Shown piece by piece: positions 36,401 through 49,212 of a DNA stretch of 64,000 bases. Source of the DNA: Burhinus oedicnemus (lineage: Eukaryota > Chordata > Aves > Charadriiformes > Burhinidae). The DNA lies in the NCBI GenBank assembly GCA_008921705.1, contig VFFE01007101.1, positions 1,727,817 to 1,791,816 of the forward strand, in the 5' to 3' direction. Positions within the stretch are counted from its first letter, which is position 1; every line of letters starts with the position of its first letter. Made by a program: the position numbers and the translations under genes. The notes below the pieces were generated by a model that saw only the letters and a list, made by a program, of their open reading frames with translations, did no database searches and was not told the DNA's origin.

Positions 36401-38484
36401 GACAGATCAGTTCCCTAGAGCTAAGATGCATACATTGTTGGTCTATTATCTGCCTCACACACTCCTGCAACAAGGTACTTGCAACACTATTACATTCTTC
36501 TAAGTAAGCCCTGAACAGTGCTAAATATGGAAAAGACTTTTCAAAAAATAACAACTAGTTTTTGTCCAAGGCCAAATTCATATCCTCAACAAATCTGGTT
36601 AGGCACAAAGTCATATTACTCAGTATTAACATCAGTTTGGAAGCTCATTGTAATATCAGTGTCCATGGACTTCTTACCATCACTTCTCAATTTTCCCTGC
36701 AAAATATTATCACTTTCTTGTTGCCTAATATCATGTGAAAAGGGAAAAGATATTTTAAATATGAGTTTGTATTCAGAATTGCTGGAATCATATGCCTTGC
36801 AAATCGCTGCTGTCAGAAAGGTAGTAATCTTCTCATGAAGAGGAGAATGAGAGTAAACATGGTGGATATGAAAAACTTCAGACCATTCTTTTCCAAGGGC
36901 ATGGTCTGAGAGTTCAGGTTTTCAAGGCAGAAGACAGGCGTGTGCGGAAAACACCAAAGGCTGTGAGATAATGCAACTGACTACAAACAGGTCTGGACAA
37001 CATAACTGACTGGAGGGCAAAAGTAAACAGGGGTGGAGCAAAAACAATCCAAATTATGCATCCTGCGTGGATGCACATTCACCTTCAGGGGAGTCAGTCT
37101 GCTGCCCTGGAGAGATGCATCATCTTCAAGTGAACGATATTTACTTTGATGCATTGAGACAAATGTCATTTTTAGTTGCTGCATGCTGGCTTACCTTATA
37201 ACCAAGCAGATTCACATGTCAAGCTGTGACAACTTGAAAAGAAATATAAAAGAATATAGAAAAACTATATATAGAGAAAAAGTATCAATGTGTCACTCTT
37301 CCCTTGTAGATAACATCTAACACCCCATTGTAGATATTTAAAAATATTTAAAACATCTACTGCTGTGCTAGGACTTCTCACTGAGGATTAAGTTATGGAA
37401 GCTGGGTGAGACACAGAGAGGTCCATGGCTGCTCATTCTTATTACCTTTATCAGCTTAAATTTCTATTAAGTGAACAGTTAGGTTAGGAAGACTAATGGA
37501 TACTCAGCGCAGGAGATTAAGGACCTCTAGAAAAGCTGAAGGTTTTGTTTATGCACGTTTCTATCAATCTCTTGGTCATAAGCACTCACAGCTTATAATA
37601 AAATAATGCTTGAAAGTTCATTTCAAGGACATAATTTTCAATAAATATTAGAAACTATGACATTCTCATTAGCTTAATTAAAGATCAGACAGCCTGCAAA
37701 GATTGGATTTTTTTTAATTGGACTATGTATTGGAACAGCACAGAATGGTAATGCATGGTGTTACCAATGAGACTGGTAAATTACTCATTTTTGTGAAATA
37801 AGGCTCTGATCCAGGACACCAGCCATACCAGCAGATCACCAGGACCACCAATGTTGGGGAATTTCTATATGAATACAGAATTCTATTATTTCAGAAGAAA
37901 GTTCCAGATCATACTTTAATCACTCAGGTTTTCACCACTACTTAGCAATTATTATAGCAATGCATATATTAAGAATCTTGTTTCACATATTCTTTTAATA
38001 ATAGCACTTGAAACTTTATACAGTATTAGAGGATTCAGCACCTAAACCTTCCCAGAAGGCAAGCAAATAGCAAATGTCATACTTTCATAATGCATTTAGG
38101 TACTGTATAGATGGGACATAATTAAAGTAAGACTTAATTAAAGCTTTTCTTCTCCAGAGACAGACAGGTAAAACATAACTTACTGTATTCTCGAGTACAA
38201 AAGAGTCTAAAAATGTCTTCACGATTACACAACTGTAGACTATCAGTAGAGCAAAGGAGAAATACAGTAATAGTTGGGAGTAAGTTTTGCTTCCACCTGT
38301 TCCCATTTCAGTCTGAACTAATTTCTAATCCCTTGAAACAAAGCAGTCAGGATCTATTCTGCTTAGTATAGAAAATTTGACTTTTGTAGCACACTGCTAA
38401 AAGATTGTATAGGTGATCCCTTCTGCTTGTGCTGAACTGTACTGCTTTCAGTGGTGCACCACAAAAATCCACCTGGGTGGAACC
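33496..38484. other. unique AT-rich DNA, no gene seen
   Basis: No supported gene or known repeat. The immediate CR1 flank (33500-33760) has a C-rich plus strand. The longest frame is 106 residues at 36518-36838 (+), with no recognisable features. Confidence 0.6.
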
Positions 38485-38550
38485 AGCCACTTCAAAGTGT
38501 GTCCTTGGGCAAGTTACTTAACTTCCTTGGTTAACAACCTGGGTTCTTTA
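38485..38550 (+). repeat. MIR SINE relic (core region)
   Basis: AGCCACTTCAAAGTGTGTCC is followed by TTGGGCAAGTTACTTAACTT. This matches the MIR core 'gccacttactagctgtgtgaccttgggcaagttacttaacct' in order and spacing. The flanks have decayed. The assignment is from remembered consensus. Confidence 0.7.
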
Positions 38551-39708
38551 CGGCGGTACTCACCACTTACTGTCTGTAGGTAGAGAAAGTACATCCAAAA
38601 AGGGAGCGTCAGCCACCCCATTACTGAACACTACATAAGCTTGGTGTTGGTTGCTTATGTTTGGAGTGAGATCTCTGAGACAATGGCTGGCCTCAGTGTC
38701 CAGTATCCTCCATGGGGAGAGACTGGAAAAAAAACCCCAAAACCAGCAGCATGTGGTGAAGTCAGGACTTTAATATGAAGTCACATATTAGACCTCAGTC
38801 CCTCTTGCACATGAAGTGCTGATCCAGGGCTGTATAGAAATCTTTCTGCCTACTTCCAATCTGTGGCTCCATCTCTTAAAGATATTTGCCAATAACAGTT
38901 CTCTGAAAAGTCTTACACATAAAGCTACCAGAGGAAGCAACCTACTACTCTGTATTTTCCAAGAGCAGCTAAAGGTAAAGTGTGTTGAGGAAAGGTGCCA
39001 CCAGTCAGTATTTTCTATGTGAGCAGCAAGCCAGCAACAGACACGCACCCCAACAGTGTGGTTCCTACTGGAAAATCCCTCACGGTTAGCTATGATGTGC
39101 TTCAGGCACAAGTCCCTCTTAAAGGCTAAATGTTCAGCTATGTGGCAAGATGGAGCCCTGTGAGGGGTGAACAGAGACCCTCCTTCTGCAGACCTCCCCC
39201 TCCACTGCAGGTGGGCGAGGGAAGGGCGGTCGGCTTGCTCAGTGCCCTCACCAGGTAAAACTGCTGACCAGCAATGGGTTTTGCCAAGGAAATACAACCA
39301 AGGCGGCTGGGCTGCATTAATATTGAGAGCTGATTACTATACATCCGCTTTAGGGCTGCTGTAGAATTATTCCCTTGCACTAAAGAAGGGCCTAAAACAA
39401 GGTGGAAAAACTCCTTTTGAAAGCTAGCTTATCTGTGTTAAAATATGAACTTAAATAACGAAGTTACACGTGGCCTTCAGCCTGGCTGCAAAGGTCTGAA
39501 TGGCTGTAACAGGTATCGCATGAATGTGGGTGACACAACCTCTGTGCAGAGGACCTGTGCTCTCAGCAGCCACTGGCGTGGTTGTTGGTTTGAGTTTCTG
39601 GGTGATGCAGAGGCAAAATCCAGCTTGGAAAGGCAGAGCTGGGCCAGGAATCACAGCCATGAGAACTAACATCTGCCAGTCAGCCACAGATTTACTGTCA
39701 TTGTCTCT

Positions 39709-39760
39709 TCTTTCAGCTCCTCGCTCTGCAGAATGGGGATAACCTTTTCCTCAAATGACT
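39709..39760 (+). repeat. possible MIR-like SINE relic
   Basis: TCTTTCAGCTCCTCGCTCTG, then CAGAATGGGGATAACCTTTT, then CCTCAAATGA resembles the MIR 3' segment 'cctcagtttcctcatctgtaaaatggggataat...cctcatag'. The match is shorter and more diverged than at 38485, so the call is tentative. Confidence 0.45.
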
Positions 39761-42700
39761 GGGGTGGCAAGAGGCAAGGAATTTATCTATGAAATCCTCT
39801 TCTGAAAGCAGTTACAGGAGCTGAATATTGTATTACTAGATGAGAAATATCATTCTGTAAAAAAATATATTCTTGTCACAACGCTGTATCAGATTTTCCT
39901 GAGTGTAGGTGGTATTTTAGCAGAATTTTCTTTGTTTATAAAGGCATGGGAAAGAGAATGGGACAAAGAGTTACAGGATGACTAGTAAACCAGTCCAAAT
40001 TTTCTAAGGTCATAAAAATAAAGCAGGACACAGAGCTCTGTATATTAGCTGTAAGATCTTCCAATTGCTTCACTCTTCCTCCAAAAGCCATTGAAGCTTT
40101 CTGAACACAGCAGAGAATGATATGGTCAATCCTCCTGCACCAAGTAATTATGTGGTTGGATTCCGAACAAACTGAGAGCACTCTAGGATAGTGGTACTTA
40201 CAATTACTCAAATTAGTGGACATGAGCCTATATAAACACTCCAAGCAGAACGAGAGCATTTTGGTCAATGAACCAGCAAACAACAGAAAGAAAAAGGCAA
40301 AAGAGTTGACAAAAAAGGATGACAATAAAACAGTCACAGTCTGGGAAGAAGCAGCAAGTTCGGCATTTCAATTTGCCAGACCTGAAATTCAGGTTTAAGG
40401 AATTTTCTCCTTCTTCACACCACTCCTGCATTTTCTGAGGCCCTTAGGTCTGATAGTATGGGCAGCTGAATATTCTGTTCTGTTTCTATTTCCAAGACCA
40501 CAATAAGCATTCACCAGATCAAATGAGATTTGTGCCAGGACAGTTTTTGCCTCATGTCTTCTGGACCACACAGCCCACATACAACTTTTCACAGACGGGT
40601 TTTATCTAAGTTCAAAATAATACAACGGATTACTTAAAGCATCTCCTGATGTCAAAGCACTTTTAAGCACATTCATAGTGCAGGACTGAGAAAGGACAGC
40701 TGGATATCTGCAGGAACAAATGTGGGGTTTGTTTATAGTTGGAGTTGCCAGAGCCTCAGCAGTCATGCTCTGAGTCAATGCATCCTCTAGCTACCCAGGT
40801 CAGTACCACGTATGTTGAGGTCACATTAACCCTTCTCCACTTGCAACAGAGATTCAAACGCACTATGTTCCTGCAAATGATTGGTTACACCAGCTTTCTA
40901 CTCCAGAAATCCTATTCAAGAGCTTCTGTTGATACACACTGACAGAGTCAGGCCCTGAGTATTTGACAATAGAGCAGCACTTAACTTTTAAATATATTGC
41001 CCAGCTGTGAACTTATTAAATCTAAATAAACTGCATATCTAAGGCCATTTTCTTCGTTGCATGACAAACCTAGGTTGCTTTTATTCTGATCCCTAAGTAG
41101 ACCTCTCCCATTTGTATTTACCCAAATATTTTTTTGCTGTAAAACTTTAACAAGGGGAATGATGATTCACCTGAATTATAGCTATACATCCGCAGTAACT
41201 GTTTGCAAGGATGCTTGGATGCTCAACACACCCATGGGATGGCTTGCAAAATAATCCGCAGGAATGTACATTAGAAAAAAACAGCCATAAACATACCAAG
41301 ATGAAGGTTTGACTGGGATTTAGTCAGTTAAAACAAATATTTTTGCATTGAGCAATTAGAATCACAATTAAAAGATGTTCTCTTCACTATGTGGTACATG
41401 CATATGGTTCACATAAAAGAAATTGTTAGCTTTTAGGTCAGTAAGTGCATTCTTAACAATTGCAAGCAGAAGGGGCAGATAAAGAGCCCGAGACCAGGTT
41501 GGCCTTGTATCACGCATGAAGATTGATTGCGCCAGAGCAATTGCAATAACAAGCATTTCAATCATGCCCTAGGCCTCGCTAGAAAAGCGCTTTTAAAAGG
41601 CAACAATAGAGACACTACTGCTGATACAGGAAAACTACAGTGTGTATCATCTGGATCTCCCAGATGCTAGGCTGTGCACTCATGATGGATTGACTTGTCT
41701 ATACCACGAGAGCACGTGGGGAGTAGTTCATTGTTCTGTTCTTCTGCCACTATTCTCTGGACTTACTCTTCACAGTAATTGGGCACTGGGCTGCATGGGG
41801 CCTCAACGGCATCACATTACTTCTTTCCTGAACTATCATCGCTATGTTCTGGTTATTACTTTTCTTCAAAAAAAAAAAAAATTGGACAAGTTCTACTTTT
41901 CATTGTACAGAAAGCAGCTGAAAATGAAGACCCAGAAGATGAGCCTTAATAACCCTACAGATATAACATATTTGATATCCTCTTTTTATTCTACTGTCAT
42001 GTTGCAATTAAAAAGGAAAGATTTGCCACTTCCTTCTTCCCAATTAAAAATCTCCAGATAGAAGTTGACTGGGCATGCCAGATAGCACTCAAAAAAAAAA
42101 AAGCTGAAATGAAATGTAGATGGAATTTATCTTGATATTGCCAACAAGTCAAGTTGTAGGGGAATAAGGAGTTACATTCATCCAGGAAAACAGCAATGCT
42201 GTTTGTCTACACAGCACCAAAGCAGTAGCCTGCAGCTGCACAGTGGGAATTTACAGGGATTCAGCAACATTTCTATATGGAAAAGATACACATTGGATGG
42301 AAAATACAATAGAAGGAGGATACATTCATTTGGTCAATGATCAGAGAAATCCCAGGACGACAAATCATTGTACAAGTGATGCCACAGTTTTGCAGCACAG
42401 GAGCTGTATTGGTCTTTGTGGATCTCCAGGTTGTCTCTGGTTTCCATTCTGTGTTGTGGGATGGATTCTATCTGCCATGGAGTAGCAGCCATAATTCCTA
42501 TTTATTCTGACTGTACAAGAAGAAAACACTGGACATTTGTGGGACTTGATGTCATTTCATAAAAGGAAAAGATGCAGTAAAGCTGACCAAGCCATAGAAG
42601 TTGATTTGGGAGGGAAGAGAGGAGAAAAAGCAACATTTTATAGAAAAAGATCTTGGGGCACTGGAAGACTGCTGTAGCAAAAAACAATGACCTGAGTGGA

Positions 42701-44410
42701 AATTAGACTTTTGACAGATGAACAAGAGGGAGGATGGGCTCCTCAGAGCTGCATGATGAAGAGTTTTGCTCCTTCTGCTCCATCACCTACTCATGTCATC
42801 TCCTAGTGCAGAAAACAGTCTCAGGGACGCTGCTGATTTAAAGATAAATCTGCTAATCTGTGGTTTAATAATTATAAGCAAAGAGTGTACAATTTGTTAA
42901 GTTTCAGGCCAAGTTTAGTCATATTCCCCAGCACAGCAAATCCACCTACCCCTCTGGCAAGAAAATGAAAGATGTACGAATCAAGAGCTAACATGTACTA
43001 CTGGAGGACACACATTGCATTTTTAAGCTCAGATGCTTAGAAGCTTTCACTATAAAGCAGTTAATGATGGGCCAAAACCCCAAAGGTTTTTTATTCTCCT
43101 TCACCAGCTGTCAGCTTCAGCTGCAGATAAAACAGGATCCTCATTTAAGCTTCGTAGATAAATTCCGCAAAGCATGCAAGGTTTAGGTCATCCCCACAAA
43201 CACTGGTAAATACCGCACATGCAAGACCATGGTGCTTCTCAGTGTGCCTTTTTCTTTTCTTCTGTTTTGCAAACAGCAAAAACATCAACGTTATACTTCT
43301 GTGTCTGGAAAATTCAGTTGTTTCCATAAATCTCTGAACTTGGCCCAAGAGTCAAAGACCTTAAAGCAGTTCTGGCAAATTGAGACAAGAGTAAGTGTTG
43401 CGGTGCGTGTCTGATGGATGTAAAGCAGCCCCAAGTGCACAGAGAGGTGCCACTAGGGATCTTTCCAGTAAGTGGACTGGTATTGTTTCCTTTCTACTGG
43501 CTTCATTACCCACTTGATTTCAAACAACATGTTGTAATTCAGCTCTGTAAGCAAAACGCTTGAATTCAGATTGACAGAGCCTGTGAAATCTGTGGAAACA
43601 AGGATTTTTACTAAAAAGCAGAAGGAAGAAAACAAAATTCCCCACCTCCTCAAATCATGAAGTTTGCACACAAAATAAGACGATAAAATTAATCTGCAGT
43701 TATTTTATGGGTCTCCACGTAAGGTCTGATAGCTGATTTACTGATTAGCACTGAGGGAGCATACCTAAAGAGGAAAATGACTTCACAGAAATAAGAACAT
43801 GAAGACTTTCAGGCAATGAAAAGTGTATCAGTCATACATTTCTCTGAAACAAGCGTCATTCATCTTAATATACCTTCCTGTCCTCTTGCTTCATTTGAGT
43901 TGGAAAAGAATCTGATAAAACTTGGTATATTTTTGATATAAACTAAGCAGTGAAAGAATTGTTTGATGTGAGTATCACTCTAAGCCTGAATACATAGTCA
44001 TTTTTTAAAAATGTGGATTAGATAAAAACCTTTTTTTTTTCATTTTGCACATACCAGATCTATAAAGGAAATATAACATAGTTTTAGATGTCCAGTGAAA
44101 CCACAGAGTACTTTTTAAAATCTACATCTATATGAATGCTAGTGTTCTTCATATTTAAAAAAAAACATTTCCTTCCCCAAAAAAGACAGGATATTAAGTG
44201 ATTTAAATCACAGTACAGCCTATAGAACTGACTCAACAACCAGCTGTGAAAAGAGCCAGATTCTAGATGAAATGGACTGTAACATATTTACAAAAGAAAG
44301 CAAGGAACATAACCTTCAACTTTCCCTTAGGCCTCATAAAAGAGATTCAGCTGTGATTTAAGACACCTGAGGCATGAAGGTATCACAGAGCATAGTAGAC
44401 TCATTTTGTG

Positions 44411-44437
44411 AAAACAAAACAAAACAAAACAAAACAA
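44411..44437. repeat. (AAAAC)n microsatellite, about five units
   Basis: Five uninterrupted AAAAC units followed by a partial unit. A short simple repeat with no neighbouring retroposon body recognised. Confidence 0.95.
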
Positions 44438-45779
44438 ATTTAGTTACTTAAAACATGCTAGACGATTATTTGCAATTAATTATACATCTTTCCTCCTTTT
44501 TTCTTTCCCATCCCAAAGAGTGTAAAAATCTATTACTATATTGATGTGATTCCATACAAAGCATTCTTAGGGCAGAAAAAAAATGTAAAAATTTAGAAGT
44601 ACTCTTCGCAGCACAGTGAGACTAAAGCAACAGCAACTAAACAGGAGGAAGTCCTGCTCTATCTCTCTGCCAGTGAAATGAAGTTCAGACCTGCACTAAA
44701 ACCCTAACCTTCCTTCCAAGAGAGTTTCTCAGTACAGTCTGAAAAACTGAGGGTAAACTAGAGGGGAATTCAGAATTTATTTAATGACTATTTAACTACT
44801 TCATTTTACCATAGTATTCACCACCTTCCTCGTGCCTTACATGTATGCTGAAAGCCATTGACCCAAGGTACTAGCAGTCAAAGCTACGCTCCAGAAAGCA
44901 CTCAAATGTGCAGGCTTCAATCAGGCTTCACTGAAGATGAGCCTTGCAGTCTTTTCTTTACAGTAAAAAAGGCGCTGCTTGCCTTCCCACCTCACCACAC
45001 AGTTTCATTTCAGGTAGACTTTTGTAGCTCTGTTTCAGTTTATGTTAACCTAATGTCACCCATTCCATCTCTCCTCCACTTCTACAATATTTAAGCAGAC
45101 ATGCTGCCCAAGGAATCATCCCCCGTGCTTCCAGTTTATCAGACACCAACACAAGCCTTCTGGTAAACCTCTGGTATAGTATCATTCAGTTCCATAATTA
45201 GAGGAAATAGGCTCCATAAGACATTTTCACATTTAGTGAAGAGGAAAAAAGAAATTGAGAAGCAAAAAAAAATCAGTCAGGTGCTCTATGAATCATGATG
45301 TGGTTAGAAGTCTGAATTCCTTAATAATAATGTTTTTGCTGACACATGTTGTTTGTATTTGCCTTCACAACTGTCTGTGTTAATAATGAGTAATTCCACT
45401 TGGAAAATATTTACATAAAAGTATTTAGTCTTATGTCAAAGGCATAGATAGTGTCTTCTTTAAAGGGAAAGAGCAGCCAGGAAATTACAAATACTGTAGC
45501 CAATTTTAATGTGCTGCCCTGGGATATCCCACCAGGAATCTATACACCCACAAGGGCTATGACTTCAACCTCAGTTACCGCCACTTGGAAGCAGCAAGGC
45601 TGTGCTGGCCCTCAGGTTTTGGACACTATGCTGCATTCCGCCAGTCAGACATAAACTTCAGAGGTTTCCACCACTGTGATGGTTTTCAAAGCCACACCAG
45701 TGTGGCCTGCAACCACAATTTAGATACAGGGGTATAACATTTACAGGAAGAATTAACACATCAAATAGAGAACTGTTTG

Positions 45780-46070
45780 TCATATTTCACTAAAACCATA
45801 CCATTTTCCCGTACTAATCCTAAATTCAGTCTCCATGGACATTTTCATTGGGAGATAGAGGGAATGCAATGCACTGTAAGGTGGGTGGAAGGGATTAATG
45901 CTGTCCTCTGAAAAGACAGTCTGTGGAGGACAAAAAGAATAATTCAGGGCTACGCTGATAGTTTTTACATGGGAGGCAATAAGGACCACGGTGACTGAAC
46001 TCACAACTACGAAGACAGCAAAGCTCAGGAAAAAGCTGAACTGGACATCAGCCATTAATAATTCAACCAT
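45780..46070 (-). CDS. doubtful 96-residue ORF with hydrophobic segment
   Basis: The frame begins MVELLMADVQFSFFLSFAVF and continues VVVSSVTVVLIASHV, a hydrophobic stretch of about 25 residues that could span a membrane. The remainder is polar and ends KWYGFSEI. A sequence like an acceptor (TTCTTTTTGTCCTCCACAG) lies inside it on the same strand. I recognise no family. T-rich chance frames often look hydrophobic, so I rate this low. It is noted because a second protein-like frame lies about 400 bp upstream on the same strand. Confidence 0.1.
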   Translation of the reverse strand: MVELLMADVQFSFFLSFAVFVVVSSVTVVLIASHVKTISVALNYSFCPPQTVFSEDSINPFHPPYSALHSLYLPMKMSMETEFRISTGKWYGFSEI

Positions 46071-46465
46071 CGTTCTCCTCCAGAAATGGTTGTTTGATAT
46101 CCAAAATCAAGTTTTCAGATTAACTTTTACACCCACTAGGGAAATCACCTGAGAGAGCAGGACAATGAAGGTTAAACAGAAAGATCCTTACAGAATGCTA
46201 TTCCTACTAATTATTGTCTGTAATTACCACTAAACAATTAATATCTAATCACACTTTTTAAACAACAGTTTGCATTTGCACTAAAGAGTTTGTAAATTAT
46301 GTAGTAAGAATAAGATTAGAAAGACGTTTACTGATGCTTTTGTTTTTCAAAGCATCAAAGATGCTTCTGCTTTTACTTTGCATCGTTTTTAAAGATATTC
46401 AGTTGTTGATAAGAAATATAACAGCTTGTGTTTGTGTTAGCTTTAACAGTTAAAATTTAAATGGT

Positions 46466-46855
46466 CTACCGTGGTTTCGAAGCTGCCAATTGCAATTGAA
46501 TATATCCTTCTGAAAACAAAGATGTTGCCTCTGCAAAAAAATCTTGCCCAGGAAAATTTCTCCACTTGGTGTTTGCTGTAAAAGAGCTGCCCAGTTCAGG
46601 CAGAAACAACCTCTTCTGAGAAGCTAGGAAATCGTAGTCAAATAACATAAAAAGTGGACTGGAAGGGATCTTCCCATTGATGAAAACAGGGAGGAGAGAC
46701 AACGCAAAGTGCTGCTGAGCACCAAGATCAAAAGATTTCCCAAAGTTATCAAAGTAGACTACAGGTAAACCACCCCACCAGATTGACATGCAGAACGTGG
46801 CTGTGCCTATAACACTCATTTGAAACCGAGAACAGAGAAGTAAAACTAAAAGCAA
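46466..46855 (-). CDS. doubtful 129-codon open frame, possible exon
   Basis: The frame has no early ATG: its upstream end reads TTGTTTTGCTTTTAG on the minus strand, which is a good splice acceptor, and the open frame continues from there to a TAG at 46466-46468. Residues after it include MSVIGTATFCMSIWWGGLPV and later SSPLFMLFDYDFLASQKRLF. The composition is protein-like, with Trp, Asp, Gly and Phe well mixed, but I recognise no domain. If real it would be a terminal exon of an unknown minus-strand gene. Chance is at least as likely. Confidence 0.12.
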   Translation of the reverse strand: MLLVLLLCSRFQMSVIGTATFCMSIWWGGLPVVYFDNFGKSFDLGAQQHFALSLLPVFINGKIPSSPLFMLFDYDFLASQKRLFLPELGSSFTANTKWRNFPGQDFFAEATSLFSEGYIQLQLAASKPR

Positions 46856-48399
46856 AACAATTAAACATTACCCACATTGTGTGTTTTTCTTCACAGCTGT
46901 ATCCAAAGCTGAACATCCCAGGAATTCTGCAGATGTCTCCCTTAAATTCCTAGCAGAAGATAAACATCTGCTGGGGCTGAAACAGAACCAAGTGGATAAA
47001 TATCTCAGGTTGAAAATACCCAAAGGACTTTGCATGTCTTCAATATCTTTTTGGACTCTTTGACCGTGGGAGACAGTGGTGAAATACAGTGTGAAGCAAA
47101 GCCATTTAACAGATCCACAATTAAGATATGCCCTAGTCTCTAAAAATTCTAGCTTCCAAACCCAGCAGGTTCTCTGTTTGCTTTGCATGACTGAAGGAGA
47201 AAATCCAAACATGATACATTACTTTCCCTTTTGAACTTGCACTTTTAAACATTTCCAACAGCCTGTGCAGGAGGCAATCAAGAAACTAATGAGATCACTA
47301 CATATGGCCTTTGGATGTCGCAGCCATTGTAAGCCCCACAAGCCACCCAGCCCGCTGTATATCATTCGTTAATGACATCTGTCTCTTCAGAGGACAATCC
47401 ACCCCAGCAGCACCTATACGTGGGAGAGCCAGTTGTCTCTGTTGTGGCCAGGGACAAAAGGCTGACGTGGGCACTATTCATGCAGTTCAGTGACAGATTG
47501 TGTGACACAGCATGGCTCCTTACACCGTCTTCTGCTCAAAGTATCATACTGAATGGAAAGGGGTATAAGTAAAGTCTTGTCCAAAAAGCTATTATCATTT
47601 CTAAATTATGAATGGATAAACGGTGCAAAAGGCTTGCAAACATTTTGCCGGTGTTCCTACCCACAAGCCGTCCTAGGTTTTCCAGATTGCTTTGCAGATA
47701 CCGAGCCAGCTGGCGATTGTGCATAACCTGTACAATGGACTATCTAATACCTTGGTTGTCTGGCAGGTTGTATATTTGATGACTTATCCATGGTTACAAA
47801 TCACACCATTATATTGTGCTACTTTTATAAATGTTTCTAGGCCTGCTTTTAAAAAATGGCCATGATTTCCAAAAGTGAGCAGTTCACAGTCCTCTTAAGT
47901 GAACCAGAGCTAACAGAAGTACAGCTCTGGTTCTCTACATCTCTGACAGTTTGCTCAAGAGATGGATGAATTTAGCAAAGCTGGAAAGCATCGCTTCCAA
48001 GAAAGGTGACATGAGACAGATGCTAGTCATATTCCCTTATTTTTTTCCCTGAGACACACAAATATGAGATGAAATTTACCTCCGCCATGAAATAATGTGT
48101 GAACTCTTGTTTCTCTGCTTTGAAAAAAAAAAGCTATTTATTTTTTCCAGGGCAAAATATACAAAGACATGCCTGAATATTGCCACAGGCATCTTTAATG
48201 AAGATTTAAAAGGCATTTCAAATAAAAACCTTGGCAAACCTCCCCTCCTCCCCAAAAAATCAACTGCCAACAGCAAATATTTCTGCTGGCAAACACTTTT
48301 CTGCTCTATAAAATTCTTCCCCATTAGGAACCTCCTTCCCCAAAGGCCTGGTAAAAAGGGTTTGAGAGAGCTCCATGAATATTGTCAAGTGGAGGCTGT

Positions 48400-48450
48400 G
48401 ATTTGCCTTAGGGCCAGAAGGGACCATTAGATCATCTCATCTAACACCTG
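48400..48450 (-). mobile_element. L3-type CR1 LINE, 3' end relic
   Basis: On the minus strand it reads TTAGATGAGATGATCTAATG followed by GTCCCTTCTGGCCCTAAGG. This is the typical 3' end of old L3/CR1-like elements ('agatgatctaatggtcccttctggcctta'). Only about 50 bp survive. Orientation is minus. The family is much older than the CR1 copies at 25915 and 33044. Confidence 0.75.
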
Positions 48451-48453
48451 CAT

Positions 48454-48500
48454 TTAAAAAAACCCAAACAACAAAACAATAACAAAAAAAACCCCCAAAA
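48454..48500. repeat. A-rich low-complexity tract
   Basis: Runs of A broken by C (AAAAAAACCC, AACAAAACAATAACAAAAAA) directly next to the L3 relic. A low-complexity tract with no function evident. Confidence 0.85.
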
Positions 48501-49192
48501 TTTCACCCACTCACTTCTGCATACAGTCAGCAAAATGTGTTTAGTTAGCAAATATCTTCCAGAAAGTCACTCCTTCACCCTTGATCATCAAGAAATGGAG
48601 AGTCCATTCAGCAGTTTCCAGATTTTTATCTCTATGGAAAAACTACATAATACATCTCAAGAAATACTTCCTTGCAAAGAGCCACCCCTGTTCTGGTACT
48701 AGTATCTGTGTTTGTATTTCTCAAATGTCTCTCTCTAAGCACAGACTCTACATCTCACTGGGATGTACCTGAATGTTAGGTGAATGTTATTGTGCAATAT
48801 TGAACGTATTAGCAATTTAGGAGCCAACTTGTTATACAGTTTACAGTATGCACATCAGTAATTGTACTGTGCTGAATGTATAAGATGGACATATGTTCTA
48901 GCAGTATTGAGCCTAAGAGTGAATTTGGAGACAGATCTTGATTGACGCTGAACTACATTGATTTACCCTCATCTGTAAAGTAGAAGGACTCCACCTGTTA
49001 GAGCTTCTGGGTATGGTTTCTATGCTAGCTAGTTAATTTACCCGCTTATGCAGAAGTCTTGCATTTTTAATTATACAAAAAAAGTCTTAAACACAAAGAC
49101 AGAGAGAAAATGTTTCACTACATTTTTGGTTTAAAGTTATAAAATATTTGAAATTTCTAAGCAATTTGTATTTTACTGTATCCATATTAAAA

Positions 49193-49212
49193 ACCATGGC
49201 ACTGGCCATGGT
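49193..49212. repeat. perfect 8-bp hairpin ACCATGGC/GCCATGGT
   Basis: Exact inverted arms at 49193-49200 and 49205-49212, separated by ACTG. Each arm contains an NcoI-type CCATGG palindrome. Probably coincidental. Confidence 0.7.

Larger units (their letters stand above)
38551..48399. other. unique DNA, no supported gene
   Basis: AT-rich single-copy sequence. Small elements (a MIR-like relic at 39709, A-runs at 41868-41881 and near 42090, and an AAAAC array at 44411) are the only repeats seen. Two minus-strand frames at 45780-46070 and 46466-46855 are listed separately as doubtful. The longest frame is 169 residues at 38788-39297 (-) and has no recognisable domain. Confidence 0.55.

Noticed and set aside
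38788..39297. 169-residue minus-strand open frame
   Set aside because: No domain, shadow frames on the other strand, no splice or promoter context.
48960..48985. Possible MIR 3' fragment (CCCTCATCTGTAAAGTAGAA)
   Set aside because: Only about 20 bases match and the flanks do not follow the consensus.
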